A model generated the notes under the pieces. The model worked only from the letters and a program-made list of their open reading frames with translations, was not told the origin of the DNA and searched no databases. From Sepiola atlantica (lineage: Eukaryota > Mollusca > Cephalopoda > Sepiida > Sepiolidae): a stretch of 64,000 nt of DNA. Below, one piece after another: positions 11,719 to 23,205 of this stretch. Numbering within the stretch: position 1 is the first letter of the stretch; each line of letters opens with the position of its first letter. The DNA is taken from NCBI GenBank assembly GCA_963556195.1, contig OY744528.1:63835646-63899645 (forward strand). The letters are read 5' to 3'. The translations under genes and the position numbers were made by a program.

Positions 11719-11761
<43 letters not shown>
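11719..11761. repeat. (TA)n microsatellite
   Basis: Uninterrupted TA run of about 43 bp, 34 bp before the long hairpin. Confidence 0.98.
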
Positions 11762-11763
<2 letters not shown>

Positions 11764-11794
11764 CATAAAATTACATAAAATTGATACAAATTTG

Positions 11795-11948
11795 ATTACA
11801 TCGGAAAGTTCAGATGCAAGGAGTTACACTAATCCTTAAACCATGGTTTTTCAAAGATAAAACTCTTCTGATGAAAAGAGTTTTATCTTTGAAAAACCAT
11901 GGTTTAAGGATTAGAGTAACTCCTTGCATCTGAACTTTCCGATGTAAT
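11795..11948. repeat. 73-bp near-perfect inverted repeat (hairpin)
   Basis: The left arm (11795-11867) and right arm (11876-11948) are each 73 bp and complementary at all but one position (A/T in GTTAC[A/T]CTAATCC). The loop is 8 bases (CTGATGAA). Weaker symmetry continues outside, with TTGCATA..ATTACAT on the left and ATGTAATTGTATGCAA on the right. No coding content is seen. The near identity implies a recent inverted duplication, gene conversion or selection on the stem. Confidence 0.95.
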
Positions 11949-12072
11949 TTCATGTAATTGTATGCAATTTTTCATCTTCATATTTCCTTCTTTAAAATTG
12001 ATTGCTCTACTACACATATTATTACTTTATCACGATAGATCACTTTACAATACTTCACTTATCGTACATTCT

Positions 12073-12075
<3 letters not shown>

Positions 12076-12130
<55 letters not shown>

Positions 12131-12182
12131 TAGATAGATAGATAGATATATATATATAGAGAGAGAGAGAGAGAAAGAGAGA
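12076..12182. repeat. (TA)n-(GATA)n-(GA)n compound microsatellite
   Basis: A TA run to 12128 is followed by GATA units, a short TA run and a GA run. It lies just outside the left arm of the foldback element that follows. Confidence 0.97.
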
Positions 12183-12326
12183 CAGAAATAGACAACGGGA
12201 AGAAAGACAGACAGGCAGAGGGATGTGGGAAACTATATGTTTATGCATATACTTTCCATTTTTTTATAGACCAACCTTTTCAAAGTAAAAGCTCGATGAG
12301 TGTGAACATATAACAGCAGGGCATAT

Positions 12327-13545
12327 ATAGTTAAACAATAATATTAGCCTTATTTCCAGTGACCAATATTTATATTACTGATCATCTTTTCAAAACAAAA
12401 AGTTCGGTACATTTTTGAGGACCGTTTCGTTCACAGAAGAAATCCAACATTAGTAAGTCCCCAATAATTTGATCTATGAACTTCTCAGAAAAAAAAGTTC
12501 TCCTTACGAAGAAATGCATAGCAAAGCAGTAATACAAAAATCACTAAAAACAAATAACTCACATATTACATTTCCATTCTAGGACAGAAATGAGGGTGTT
12601 AATTTGGAGGAAGATTTTTTGATAATCGTTTTTGATTAATTAGGAGAAATAAATCAATAAGATTTTAACTATGAATTATTGCCCTTGTATTTGTTATTGA
12701 TTTGTGTTTGTTTGTTTTGACTTGTAAAATGAACGAAGCAATACACTTTGAATTTAAACCGAGGCTCCTAAAATAGATTTAATAAGAAGATTTAAATAAA
12801 TAGCGATTTAATTTCATCATCTAATTGTGAACTGATCCAATCTTATAGGTAGGGTAATTTCATATTTGATAACAGATTTATTTATTATATTGTATTTTAT
12901 TTCTAAATACAATAATACATCATTTTAGAGATATAAGACTGTTGTTTGGTAACTTATATATTCTTTATATTTTTCTATTTAATCTTATGATCATACGCAA
13001 CTAAGGCTTTCATAGAAACCTTTTTATGATTGCACTCTCATTAGTGCCATTAGGGTTCGTATTCCATGCTTTCGAATGATTCGTTTTTAATTTAACTTTA
13101 AATGTTATATCTTATATATATTATTTGTGTATTCATAAGACATTTTTAATAATTTTTGTTTGTTAACTCTCCAACAATTTGCTATTAACTCTTCTGGCGT
13201 TTTTTTCTTAGAAATATTGTGCGTATTCTTTCATAGCTTTTCTTCATAAAACAATATGGCTGCTCTTTTTGGGTAGCGGTTCTATGTAGCTCCACATGTG
13301 ACAATGAAATCAATGCGAGTTGTTTGTTATTTGTAGTTTTTGTTTTACTGCCTCGTTATGTATGTTGTCTGAAGAAAAACGTTGTTGCATTCTGAGGAAA
13401 GATCTGGATTGACATACTAATGTTGGATGTTCTTCTATGAACAAAACGGTTCGTAAAAATGTACCGAACATTTTGTTTTTAAAAGATGATCAGTAAAATG
13501 TATACAATATTGGTCAGTAAAATGTAGCCTAATATTGTTTATATA
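12327..13545. mobile_element. Foldback-like element with ~240-bp inverted arms
   Basis: Positions 12327-12585 match the reverse complement of about 13300-13545. Shared blocks include GACCAATATT, ACTGATCATCTTTT, TTCGGTACATTTTT, the AACATTAGTA stretch and GCAGTAA.ACAAAAA. A ~715-bp AT-rich centre (12586-13299) separates the arms and has no recognisable frame. Both ends abut TA-type microsatellites (12076-12182 and 13541-13619). Long inverted arms without transposase fit a foldback or large MITE. Confidence 0.7.
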
Positions 13546-13552
13546 TACATAT

Positions 13553-13619
<67 letters not shown>
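13541..13619. repeat. (TA)n-(GT)n compound microsatellite
   Basis: TATACA units and a TA run are followed by a GT run of about 22 bp. It borders the right arm of the foldback element. Confidence 0.95.
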
Positions 13620-13729
13620 ATTATAAGTTACGTATGTTTTTATATATTTATATGCAAAGGATTCATTCTTAAAGGAATCACAGATCATTACTAATTTTTA
13701 AAGACAGCTGTTAAGCGTAAGGAGGGAGT

Positions 13730-14110
13730 ATATTTAATTTAATTTCATGCAAAGGCGGCAAAGAGCGGTTGAAAGCCTTTTTTTCAAAATTCAGATATCT
13801 CAGATATTTGTGATATTTAAACAATAGGTATTAGACATCAATACATAAATAACTCCCAAATTTTAAAGAGCTTTTAAGGGCATCATATAAGCAAAACCTT
13901 TCATTTAAAATTAAAATAGTTCATATTTACATTACATCTGATCCATGGTCATTCAGACAACAATTAAGCAGAATTCCCTGAATTTCAACTTTTTCTTAAG
14001 ACGCCTTTAGCTTAAGCCTTTTATTTTAGACATTTTCTAAAATGAAAATCATGCAATGGATTTTGATGAAAATTTGAAGAAGATTCTCAACATGAGGTTT
14101 AGTTACATTA
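13730..14110 (-). repeat. Dispersed repeat shared with ~24.0-24.3 kb
   Basis: The reverse complement of this segment resembles 23990-24300. Shared stretches include TTTTAGAAAAT.TCTAAAAT, GGCTTTA, AATTCAGGGAA and TGATGTCTAATACCTATT. A further relative lies at 1555-1770. No frame is evident and the class is unknown. Confidence 0.5.
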
Positions 14111-14203
14111 TATGTTGATTTAAATATTTGTAAAGGGACCAAAAAAGAGTGCGAGACTGTTCCATTAAGGGAAGTAGATTTACCCGTCCTGGAGCAGGTA
14201 TCC

Positions 14204-14208
<5 letters not shown>

Positions 14209-14279
<71 letters not shown>
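14209..14279. repeat. (TA)n microsatellite
   Basis: Uninterrupted AT run of about 71 bp. Confidence 0.98.
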
Positions 14280-14281
<2 letters not shown>

Positions 14282-15153
14282 ATTTGTTTGTAGTTTATCA
14301 GTCGTCATTACTACATATAATCTGTCTCTTTTTGTATTTTGTTTTGGTTATTCAAATACTCATCTTATTTTTGAGGTTCGTACAATATTTACATTTTTCC
14401 ACATTTGTGTCGCCTTGTTCTGTACGTTTTCTGAATGGTTGGTCATGACATCGATTTGATTTTTGCAAACATTCGAGACATCAGAGAAGAAAGTAAAAGA
14501 CGAGAATAATCCCCATTCCCCCATCACAACCGGGGATGGGTTGGTCACCGTTGAAATATTCGGTCATTACAAAGGTTTTCCTATTCCGGGTAAAAATTCC
14601 AGGCATGCCCTCTCTGTCTCAGTCTCTGTCTCTCTCTCTATATATATATCTCTCTGCCCCTTCCTTTGCTCCCTCTCTCTCTCTCTGTATTTCTCTCATT
14701 CCCTGTATTACTTTTACAATCACACACATGCACGCACTCCCTGCTCAGATACACAAACACACATACTGGCACACACATTCTAATACAAATATACACACAT
14801 AACTTTCCATACACATATTCGCTCGTCACATAATATCAACAAAAATTGCTCCTATTATATATTTATTTTGAATGAGGATTATATATCTCTTTTCATTTTA
14901 TGGACAAAAGACATTTTTAACGTCTTTTAACACAAAGGAGCCGGGTGGAGTGAACCTTTATATAAACAACTTTTACTTCTACTTAAAAGAGACATTGTTG
15001 CGTATGTCCGATACCCAATGGTTAGAGCATAAGTTGACTCGTATAGAGGCACCATTCGGCTCTGAGTTTATTCGCTGCTGATTTCAAGGTTGCATGCCTC
15101 CTTTAATAAGCCATTATCAATTTGTTTCAGTTAGGATTTACACAGATGTAACA
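14280..15153. other. Unassigned DNA with CT- and CA-rich microsatellite patches
   Basis: Positions 14610-14790 hold (CT)n and CACACA-type low-complexity sequence that produces the overlapping short frames there. Nothing else is recognisable. Confidence 0.5.
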
Positions 15154-15516
15154 TTACTCCCTTCTTTTACTGGTCCCCAAATGCAAAAGTAGTTGTAGGA
15201 AAAATGAAAAATGGAAACAAGAAAAGTTGTCCTGATAGCTTACAATTTCTTTGTAGTAGAATTCCCTGAGCCTACTCCGCTTTATAGATATAGTTAAACC
15301 CCCAAACCCGATTGAGGGCGGGGGGTAAAATGCAGAACACGGCTCATTTCGATTGTAAGTCTTTTTCTCGATCATCTGATCGGTAAGGTACCACTGCAAT
15401 TTTTTCAAATAAATTCCTCGGATCGACATTCTCAAAAATAAAAACAATACAATGCTTACATTTTTAATCCTCTTCCTGAATTTTAAATTATCACAAGGAT
15501 CAGCGTCAAATTCCAA
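15154..15516 (-). CDS. Unrecognised 120-codon open frame, probably in a repeat
   Basis: The frame is open from 15514-15516 to the stop at 15154-15156. The product is aromatic-rich, with a hydrophobic Phe/Leu-rich C-terminal third (FHFSFFLQLLLHLG). No family is recognised and no regulatory or splice context is seen. I think it is more likely to be repeat-derived than a host gene. Confidence 0.15.
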   Translation of the reverse strand: MEFDADPCDNLKFRKRIKNVSIVLFLFLRMSIRGIYLKKLQWYLTDQMIEKKTYNRNEPCSAFYPPPSIGFGGLTISIKRSRLREFYYKEIVSYQDNFSCFHFSFFLQLLLHLGTSKRRE

Positions 15517-15915
15517 ACGCGACGTCTACCCACACCCCTGACCTACATTACCATCAAGGTTAAAATACTTATTATTGTTTTTCCCCGATCACCTGGGGTA
15601 ATATCGGTGTCACTCATGTTCCAATTGTCGTAAATCGACAAAAAATTAGGATTAATGTATATTTAAATAAAACGATTACTGATGTCCGTAGAAAAAACTG
15701 TTTCGGCAAATAGTGGGACTGAAAAATGCCCCCCTCCTAAACTGGCAAAACTGCATCTTTATACAATTATCTAAAAGAAAAACTCATTAGTTTTTCTTTT
15801 AAATCCATTGTTTACATTATTCGAGTGGTCGGCAGAACACGTGATTGTCATATTATTTTTGCTTGGTAGTTAGTCATAATATGTGTAAACGGATTGAATC
15901 TTTGCAAGAGATAAT
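15517..15915. other. Unassigned DNA with a short hairpin
   Basis: No gene is seen. A short perfect inverted repeat, AAAAGAAAAACT-cATT-AGTTTTTCTTTT, lies near 15773-15801. Confidence 0.5.
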
Positions 15916-16107
15916 GGCGTCTGTGCAGTATAGTTAACAAAAAAGAATGAATAAAACACATAACCGACAAATAACTCACCAAATAGTTTCGAAAAGTTTA
16001 AAACTAACAGGTCAGTAGTATATCTAATTTTCTATCGTGTTGTAATAGTTATTTGTTGTCTATTTGTTTTCGTTACACTTTTTTGTTAACTATTCTGCAC
16101 AGTCGCC
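15916..16107. mobile_element. Small foldback/MITE-like element (~192 bp)
   Basis: The left end GGCGTCTGTGCAGTATAGTT at 15916 is matched in inverted orientation at 16107 (GGCGACTGTGCAGAATAGTT when reversed). There are two mismatches in the first 30 bp, and weaker complementarity extends to about 57 bp per arm. No frame is present. No clear target duplication could be assigned. Confidence 0.7.
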
Positions 16108-16199
16108 GAGATAAATCTAATCAATCCAACTAGTGTATCCCATTATAAACGTAATAATAAAAACGTATTTCAGCGAACAACTATAAAAAACTTTCTAAC

Positions 16200-16470
16200 C
16201 ACCGATTTTCATGACGGGTAGCACCCTTTCCGATAGTCCAACGTCCAAATCTCTCAACTTAAAATGTTCAGGCAGCTTGAATTACAATAATTACAAGATA
16301 CTGTCAAGTCTGCTGCAGAAACGGTAGGCTCTCTTAATCGTGCTAGAAAACTTTTCACGCCTGCGGGTATCCTATATCTCTATAGAGTCATCATTCGCCC
16401 ATGCATGACGTATTGTTGTCACAGCTGGGATGGTGCACCAACCACTAGCCTTTCTATTATACTTTAATTT
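16200..16470 (+). pseudogene. Fragment of jockey/CR1-type LINE reverse transcriptase (C-terminal part)
   Basis: The plus strand resembles 40980-41265 of the LINE copy at 39.1-41.7 kb. The peptide trace ARKLFTPAGILYLYR followed by IIRPCMTYCCHSWDGA parallels SKLLTPDIILYLYK and TIRPYMEYCC. The fragment is bounded on both sides by unrelated DNA and holds only the region after the RT core. Confidence 0.75.
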
Positions 16471-17399
16471 GTGGTTTTCAATTTCGATAGACTGGTAATG
16501 ATAAATTAACGAAAAAATATTATAGAGTAGAATAAAAACAAAATGTATATCGTTTTAATATGGTTGTTGTTTATAGACTACTGTGTAATTCTGTCTTACC
16601 CACGATTCTGTTATTTATATGGTTTGTATATTCTAAAACCGTTCACGCAAATATTTACAACAAATATATAATGACTTGAAACGCATGATAAATATACTAT
16701 CAAGAGTATCGATAAAAAACTCGTTTCTTAAACATTTATCTACTGCAAGACAGTTTAAATGAAAACGTTATAAAAATGTGTCTTTTTAATTGAAAATGCA
16801 TTAAAATAAATCTTTTTAAAATAGATTATTAAATAAAAACAATTGTCTAATATCACAAAATATGTGAAGTTTGGAAATAAATGTTTTATTCACGCGGCAA
16901 ATGATGAAACGAAAATATTTTGTCTTTTTAACCTACTTAAATTGTTTATGGGATTAAAAATTACAAATCTGCTTTTGCTCTTTGTGTTAATATAAAATAG
17001 TTCGATTGTCAAAAATAAATCAAGAAAAATTGAGGAAAATTCCAATAATTTAAAAATATAAAATGATTTTACATACTACGATGATTTGACGATGAACACA
17101 ACCTCGGGTTATTTTTATATGTTTATGTATTGATTTTTCTTACTGGTAGTAAAACGGTAATAATATTGTCCTGTCGTTTAATAATAGAAAATATAAAACT
17201 GGAAAGGAAACGATCAAAATGGCGGAACATTATTTTTATAATGTTATATTTACATACTTTCATTTTTGAATAATGAGTTTAAAAAAAATAAAACAAGATA
17301 AGGACAGCAGATCGAAGATGCTGATTCCAAATCTGCACTTAGTTTGTCTCTTAGATCAACTGTTTAATTATGCTGCAGCGAGACACATACATATAATTT

Positions 17400-17403
<4 letters not shown>
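16471..17403. other. AT-rich unassigned DNA
   Basis: No gene or recognisable repeat is seen. The 78-codon frame at 17273-17509 runs through a TA microsatellite and a repeat and is not credible. Confidence 0.5.
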
Positions 17404-17431
<28 letters not shown>

Positions 17432-17751
17432 TCCTACACTGATGAGAGTCAAACGCCCGAAACGACGTCGTCTGAAGGTAAATATATATCAATATGTATT
17501 TATGAATAGTATTAGTAATGCCCTTTTGAGAAATATAAAGTTAACCACTGTTAGGAGATATTTAAAATATTCATACACTTCGCTATAAAACAAGACCCTT
17601 AGTAAGTTCTTTTAGTTCTCCAGTCTGTCATGATGTGTACGCCTCTGTGAACCGGGTTCGCGCCTTATGACCGTCTGAGATTATCACTTCCCAAAAGCTC
17701 AAAATGATGTCGGCTCTAGGTAAATATAATTTAATATTTCTTTTTAAATAA

Positions 17752-17797
<46 letters not shown>

Positions 17798-17820
17798 GAG
17801 AGAGAGATAGAGAGAGAGAA
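17404..17820 (+). repeat. Two short interspersed repeat copies with TA tails
   Basis: Segments at about 17437-17520 and 17640-17756 share CTGATGAGA/ACTTCCC, an AAGCTC.AAA..CGTC.. stretch and GGTAAATATAATTTAATATTT. The same arrangement recurs at 45640-45760. At 17756 and 45756 the repeat runs directly into a (TA)n array. TA runs also lie at 17405-17431 and 17757-17794, the latter followed by GA. Confidence 0.6.
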
Positions 17821-18306
17821 ATATAGATAGTGATTGATTACTAGAATATAGCAGAGGATAATGAAATCCCGGAACCGAATAATAAATGATTCAGTTTTTA
17901 CTCGAGTTTACAGCAGTGAAAACTGTGCCATAAGTGATTCTCACTTGAAATAAAGTCATAGCATAGTAGATACTTGAATCGATCGTTGGCGTTTCCGATT
18001 TGGAGACGATTATAATCGAGTTGCTAAAATGAATTGAATTATAACAAACCTGATTCTTGGAAATTCATTAACATTTGATATGCAACCATAAGACGGGGGT
18101 ATTGAATGAAGATATCCCAAACACTAAGCCTGCATCACGAAATCGCACACAAAGTGATCGATCTTGAAATAATAACTTGGATAATCCTGACTTATGCAAT
18201 TAGACTTTGAATAGAGTATCAGCAAAATACTTAGAAAAAGATCTCTATCAGGTATTACGTAATGATATACATCTTTGAAAGTTTCCGAAATACGAAACAT
18301 GTTGAC

Positions 18307-18308
<2 letters not shown>

Positions 18309-18356
<48 letters not shown>
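18309..18356. repeat. (TA)n microsatellite
   Basis: Uninterrupted run of about 48 bp. It is followed by a segment (ACGCGCATACGTGGATTATT) resembling CACGTCCGTGGGTTATTATT at about 18697-18716. Confidence 0.98.
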
Positions 18357-18360
<4 letters not shown>

Positions 18361-18726
18361 GCCTTGTGAAATAGTGTTAACGGTGTAACGCGCATACGTG
18401 GATTATTATTTTATAATTAAAATCATATTTGGACCTAACTATATATATGGTACGAAAATATAAGTGAGGTAATTGAAAGGTAAATGCTTTACTTTAAATA
18501 AGCGAACTGTGTTTCTATTGCAATAAAAATAACTAACAAAATTACTGTGTACGCATTTATGAACGATAAAATATCTAGTAATTTTAGCGAGATATCGTAG
18601 CATAATCGGTAAAAATACCGAACTACAGTAACTGTGATTGCGGTTCCGAATCTTGCCAAGAGTACGACCAGGTTGAGGAGCCGTAAACTGCGAAACGCAC
18701 GTCCGTGGGTTATTATTTAATAAATT

Positions 18727-18760
18727 ATATATATATATATATATATTATAAATATGTATA

Positions 18761-18828
<68 letters not shown>
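18727..18828. repeat. (TA)n microsatellite cluster
   Basis: Interrupted TA runs totalling about 100 bp directly follow the repeat segment ending GGGTTATTATTTAATAAATT. The 166-codon minus-strand frame at 18439-18939 crosses this array and has no credible protein content. Confidence 0.95.
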
Positions 18829-18831
<3 letters not shown>

Positions 18832-18949
18832 GTGTGTCTGTATGTGTGTTTGATGTTGTGTGTTCGCTATAGAAAGAAAGATTAGCGAATCTACATAACA
18901 TAGTAAAGTATGAATTGCTATTCCTATTTCCATGTACAATTAAACATGG

Positions 18950-19400
18950 AAGACAATGGAAGTCTTTACAAATTGGTTAGTGCACACCTAATGGACTATA
19001 GGTGCATAACCCCCTTGAAACTTCAAATATATCCTATCTAAATGGAATTTTTATCGTGTGTGTAACACTTTATCGGGAAGATAATTAAAGTGATTCCTAA
19101 ATGTCTAAGTATTAGACTAACCTAAGGTAATTATGGTGCCGAACCTTAAAACTTAAAATATATCTTATTTTTATGGAATTTAAATTCTATGTATACATTT
19201 TCTATGTAAGACAATAAAAGTGGTCTCGAATTTCTTCGTTACCTTCTATATTTCGAATATCTACCTTCTCATCCATCTAATTAGCACATGGCGACAAAAC
19301 CTTCTTGAAACGTAAAATACGTATATCCGATTTTTCTTATAAGTGTTATTTTAAAAGTGGACTTAACAAAAGTCTAAATGGTTTAGTTGGGAATGTATCA
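18950..19400 (+). repeat. Three diverged tandem copies of a ~130-150-bp unit
   Basis: Each copy carries a CTTGAAACxT or CTTAAAACTT motif followed by an AAATATATC stretch, a T-rich centre and AA(T/A)AAAGTGGwCTxxAA or a related sequence. Copies begin near 18980, 19115 and 19270. They are diverged, so this is an old array. Confidence 0.45.
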
Positions 19401-19692
19401 GACAAAAAAACATTAAGTGTGCAGTTTTGATTCTACACCTGAATTAAAAAAAAATAGAATTATACGATATCAAAACATATATTTTTTAAATTTTTATTCA
19501 TATAATAACATGTAAGTGACGAATTTTGATATATTTTATAGGTAAAGCCTCTCCGTCGGTCTCTATGCCTGCGCTTCTCTCTTTCTCTTTATCGCTCTCT
19601 CTATAGCAAGATATCTCTTTTTCTCTCCCTCTTTCCCTCTCTCTCTATGTATAATAAAAGAGAACACATCTCTTTCTCTCTCTATCTCTCTC

Positions 19693-19735
<43 letters not shown>

Positions 19736-19825
19736 GTGTGTATGTCTGCCCATGAAAACGAAGACATACTAGGGAGTGTACCTTAACTATAAGTGTATGT
19801 ACATGTGCGCCGGATTACCCTGCTA
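19401..19825. repeat. CT-rich and (CTAT)n microsatellites in unassigned DNA
   Basis: CT-rich tracts at about 19560-19690 are followed by a CTAT tetranucleotide run at 19691-19735. No gene is seen. Confidence 0.8.
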
Positions 19826-19956
<131 letters not shown>

Positions 19957-21857
19957 TACGATTGAAAATAATAAATGAATAAGATAGTAGACTCTCAATG
20001 TAACAAGATTAGAGACGGGTGCGTAAAAATAATGTTTTAAGCAGGAATTTTCCACACGAAGCTAAAGTAAGCATAATATTAAAGTAGTTGCAAATTCCAT
20101 TCGAATTTAATAGACTAGTTATGATTACGTTACAGGATATTACGTCAGGAGAAGAAGTACGTGGCAGAGAAGCGAGATACTTTCCACTTTCTTTTTACGT
20201 TGACAACGTCAAAGTGAGCAGACGTCATTTTCAAGGTTCACTACCGCTAGTGTTGGGGCTGGAAATTACAGCCCATCCATATGTGCAATGCTGTAAAAAT
20301 GCCAGGAAAAAATGAACCAAACACAAGAAAGCAAATAATGGCTTCTTTTTGTTTTTTAATTCCTTACATCATTCCAGCTACCAGGAGAGACGAAATAATA
20401 AGCTGAGAGATGAAATACCCACAGAAAGATTTGCGACGCGTTAGCAGGACAGGATCCCAGTCAGTACACTGACCAGAGATGTTTGTTGCAATCAAGGATC
20501 GAAAAACACCCCAGCTATGCCACATAAGGAAAACTCTGGAATCAAACTTATCCTTCGCCTTGACACTGTTGTTTCGGATTTCTCATCGAGCAGAAACAAT
20601 TTTTGTAAGATATCAATTGTCTCGCAAGAAAGAGGACTGCCATTTAATTACAAAGTTCAGTGGGAGAACGAAATAATCAACAGTTGAATGAAGCATAACA
20701 CATTTATATGAAACTAGCATTGTTATCCGGAGTTGCTTGGATGCATGGAAAACAAAACAGAATTGTCTCTCTCTCTATCTTTTACCCCCTTCCCCCTCTC
20801 TCTTATTCCGCTTTCTTCAATTATCCACTCGCCTCTTTCTCTCACTCACTTCTCTATCCCCTGCTCCTTTCTATCCCCTCCAATATCTATTTTCTCTCTG
20901 ACCCTGTCTCTCTCTATCAGCCTTCTCTCGCCTTTTTTGGTAACCGGAAAATCGCTGATGAATTCCTACATAATAACATGAAAATAGATGTGAATGTCAC
21001 CCCCTTTAAACAAATTAATATTAAAAAGAAAATATGGCTATATTTTGTCTGAGGCAATTGTTAAAAAGAATATATCAACTCCGTTGATGTGACCTATGTA
21101 GTTTTTACTTTTAACTGGACAGACAACTTTCCTCTACATACTAGATGCATCCTCGCATCTACTAAAGACTATGTAAGTCATATCGTTCCGTTTATTATGC
21201 ATCAGTCTAATTTATCACGCCTTAGTTTTGAAGAGAATTTTCGTCACTAAACGCGCAGATTGAATTAAGTCATGTTAAATAGACCACAACTGCTTATGCA
21301 GTCAGTGTCGACGCAAATATTTCATTGTGTATACAGTTGTTCTTATTTTCTAATATTTAAAAATAAACTATTTCAGGTGTTCATCGATAATAACCTTACC
21401 CAAATATTTAAGTTTGGAATTCGATTATGACCTAAGCAAATGTAATCCTAAACTTAAGAAAACATGATGTGGCTTACATTGTATTAGTACCTTTTTATGA
21501 AGAGTCGCATGCAGAGTTATCTTATCTTGTCCAGTAGAAATAAAAATGGCGCCCTTCATTACAGTTGATTTGGTTTGGTTTCGTTTTGTTTTGTTTACGG
21601 CATATCAACAATATGTAGGTTATTTAATGCCGAATAACGTTGTCAAATATAATTCTATAGGTAGGATACTTATATATATATTCCTAGAATATATTAATTT
21701 TTGAAGAGATTAGAATTTGAAAGCATTACTCATTGAACACATTACTTTTTGAGCATAAACAATCCTAAACTAGAAAAAACTCCTACAATGCTGTAAGCGA
21801 CATACTTACTCCACTAGGTTTGTGTTGTTTGAGATATAGTTGTCAATTATAATTCCA
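19957..21857. other. Unassigned intergenic DNA
   Basis: A 75-codon frame at 20088-20315 and a 65-codon frame at 20479-20676 have mixed composition, but no motif is recognised and no splice context is evident. A CT-rich patch at 20760-20930 explains the overlapping frames there. The remainder shows nothing I can name. Confidence 0.35.
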
Positions 21858-21879
21858 TAAGAAGGGTAATTATTTATAT

Positions 21880-22110
21880 TTCTGGAATACATTGTTCTTA
21901 GACAACCAGAATACATTGCTCTTAGATAACCAGAATACATGGCTCTTAGATAACCAACATATACTGCTCTTAGATAATCAGAATACATTATCTCAGAATA
22001 CATTACTCAGAATACATACCTTCCAGAAAACATTTATCTCAAAATACATTGCTCTCAGGATACATTGCTGTCAGGATACATTTTGTCAGAATACATTGCT
22101 CTCAGAAGAA
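21880..22110 (+). repeat. 24-bp tandem repeat array
   Basis: The unit is close to ACATTGCTCTTAGATAACCAGAAT, present about four times in full near 21890-21987, followed by shortened units (ACATTACTCAGAAT type) to about 22110. Because 24 is a multiple of 3, both strands stay open and give 8-residue peptide repeats (YSGYLRAM on the minus strand). The frames at 21806-22003 and 21892-22179 are explained by this. Confidence 0.85.
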
Positions 22111-22199
22111 AAATTCACAGTGAAAGCGAAAAATAAAAATACAAGCAAAAGAGAAATAATGTTTTTATTTTTTGAATAAGTAGATTGAATAATACGGTT

Positions 22200-22515
22200 G
22201 GGCATGGCATTATAGATACTAGGGCATGACGTGACCAGCCGATTGATCGGATCCGGCCTCTACGATCTCCCGTCTAGCCAAAGTAAAAACTCCAAATGGA
22301 CAAGCCTAGGACAGCTCAGTCACCAAGATCTCGTCCCAAGACATCATGGGTCGCCACTCACGGCTACCTCTGCATGGGGTTGCAGTTGGCGAAATATAAG
22401 CCCCGGCGACAGATACAGCCTATTTTCGGGGGGGGGGGGGGTCTACCGCTTGGCATGGGGTTACAGTCGGCGTATTCGTGGCCCCGCCGTTAGACAAGTC
22501 ATTGCGATTATATAA
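22200..22515. other. GC-rich island with internal duplication
   Basis: Composition shifts sharply from flanking AT-rich DNA. A segment GCATGGGGTTGCAGTTGGCG near 22372 recurs as GCATGGGGTTACAGTCGGCG near 22454, with a poly-G run (13-14 G) between. Overlapping open frames of 94 and 65 codons reflect high GC and are not recognised. It is likely a fragment of an unknown repeat or transposon. Confidence 0.5.
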
Positions 22516-22904
22516 CTGAAAAGTATGAATAAAAAATAAAGAAAATAGTGTGTTTTTAATCAAAGCCGAAATAATGGTTGTATCTGACTATTGCAGTTCA
22601 TACAACATAGCGTTATGTTATGGCATAGTCGGATCTAGCAGCCAATGCCTTTGAAATGGTGCACTTACCGTTACAACGACTGTATAGTTCTTATCAAGAA
22701 GAAACGTTTTTATGCATCTAATCAAGGTTTACTTTGGTGCGATTTTATTTGGCTCGTTCAATTTGAGATAATAATGTTTCGGATTTTTTAAGATAAGGAT
22801 TCATAATTTGTAATATTCAAACTACTGGACTAATCTTAGGGGTTATTCTCACAGGGTTGTGGTCGATGTAACCCTTAACATTCGTCAGGTGGATCTGGTC
22901 GAAC
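22516..22904. other. Unassigned DNA
   Basis: No gene, repeat or RNA recognised. Confidence 0.4.
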
Positions 22905-23205
22905 ATGGGAATCACGGACACGTGGCGCAGCGGATAAAGGTGTTAAGATAATCAGTTTGAACTGACAGTATTCTAGACGTTGGAAGCTCAATCCTCACGA
23001 CCGGCGATACTAATAAAGGATAAAAAATTACTAAAGACTTCTACTTTGGTATGGCCGATAGAATGAGAATAATCTACCCCCGTGTATTGAATAAAGAGTT
23101 CACTTCAAAATTCCGTATCGATCTCCAAAGTTCGATTTAAAAATTACCGAGTTCGACAAGATGCACTTAAAAAGGTCACAGGTTAGATCAGTCAAAACGT
23201 TATTG
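22905..23205 (+). mobile_element. tRNA-derived SINE (copy 1)
   Basis: The sequence begins with a tRNA-like head, ACGTGGCGCAGCGGATAAAG, which contains a good A box (TGGCGCAGCGG). A weak B box follows. The body (GAGAATAATCTA...TTCAAAATTCCGTA...AAGATGCACTT...) recurs at 60985-61115. Polymerase III-type head plus shared body indicates a SINE family. Target duplications were not found by eye. Confidence 0.6.

Noticed and set aside
22250..22420. Possible 5S rRNA fragment in the GC-rich island
   Set aside because: No internal control boxes or conserved 5S segments found.
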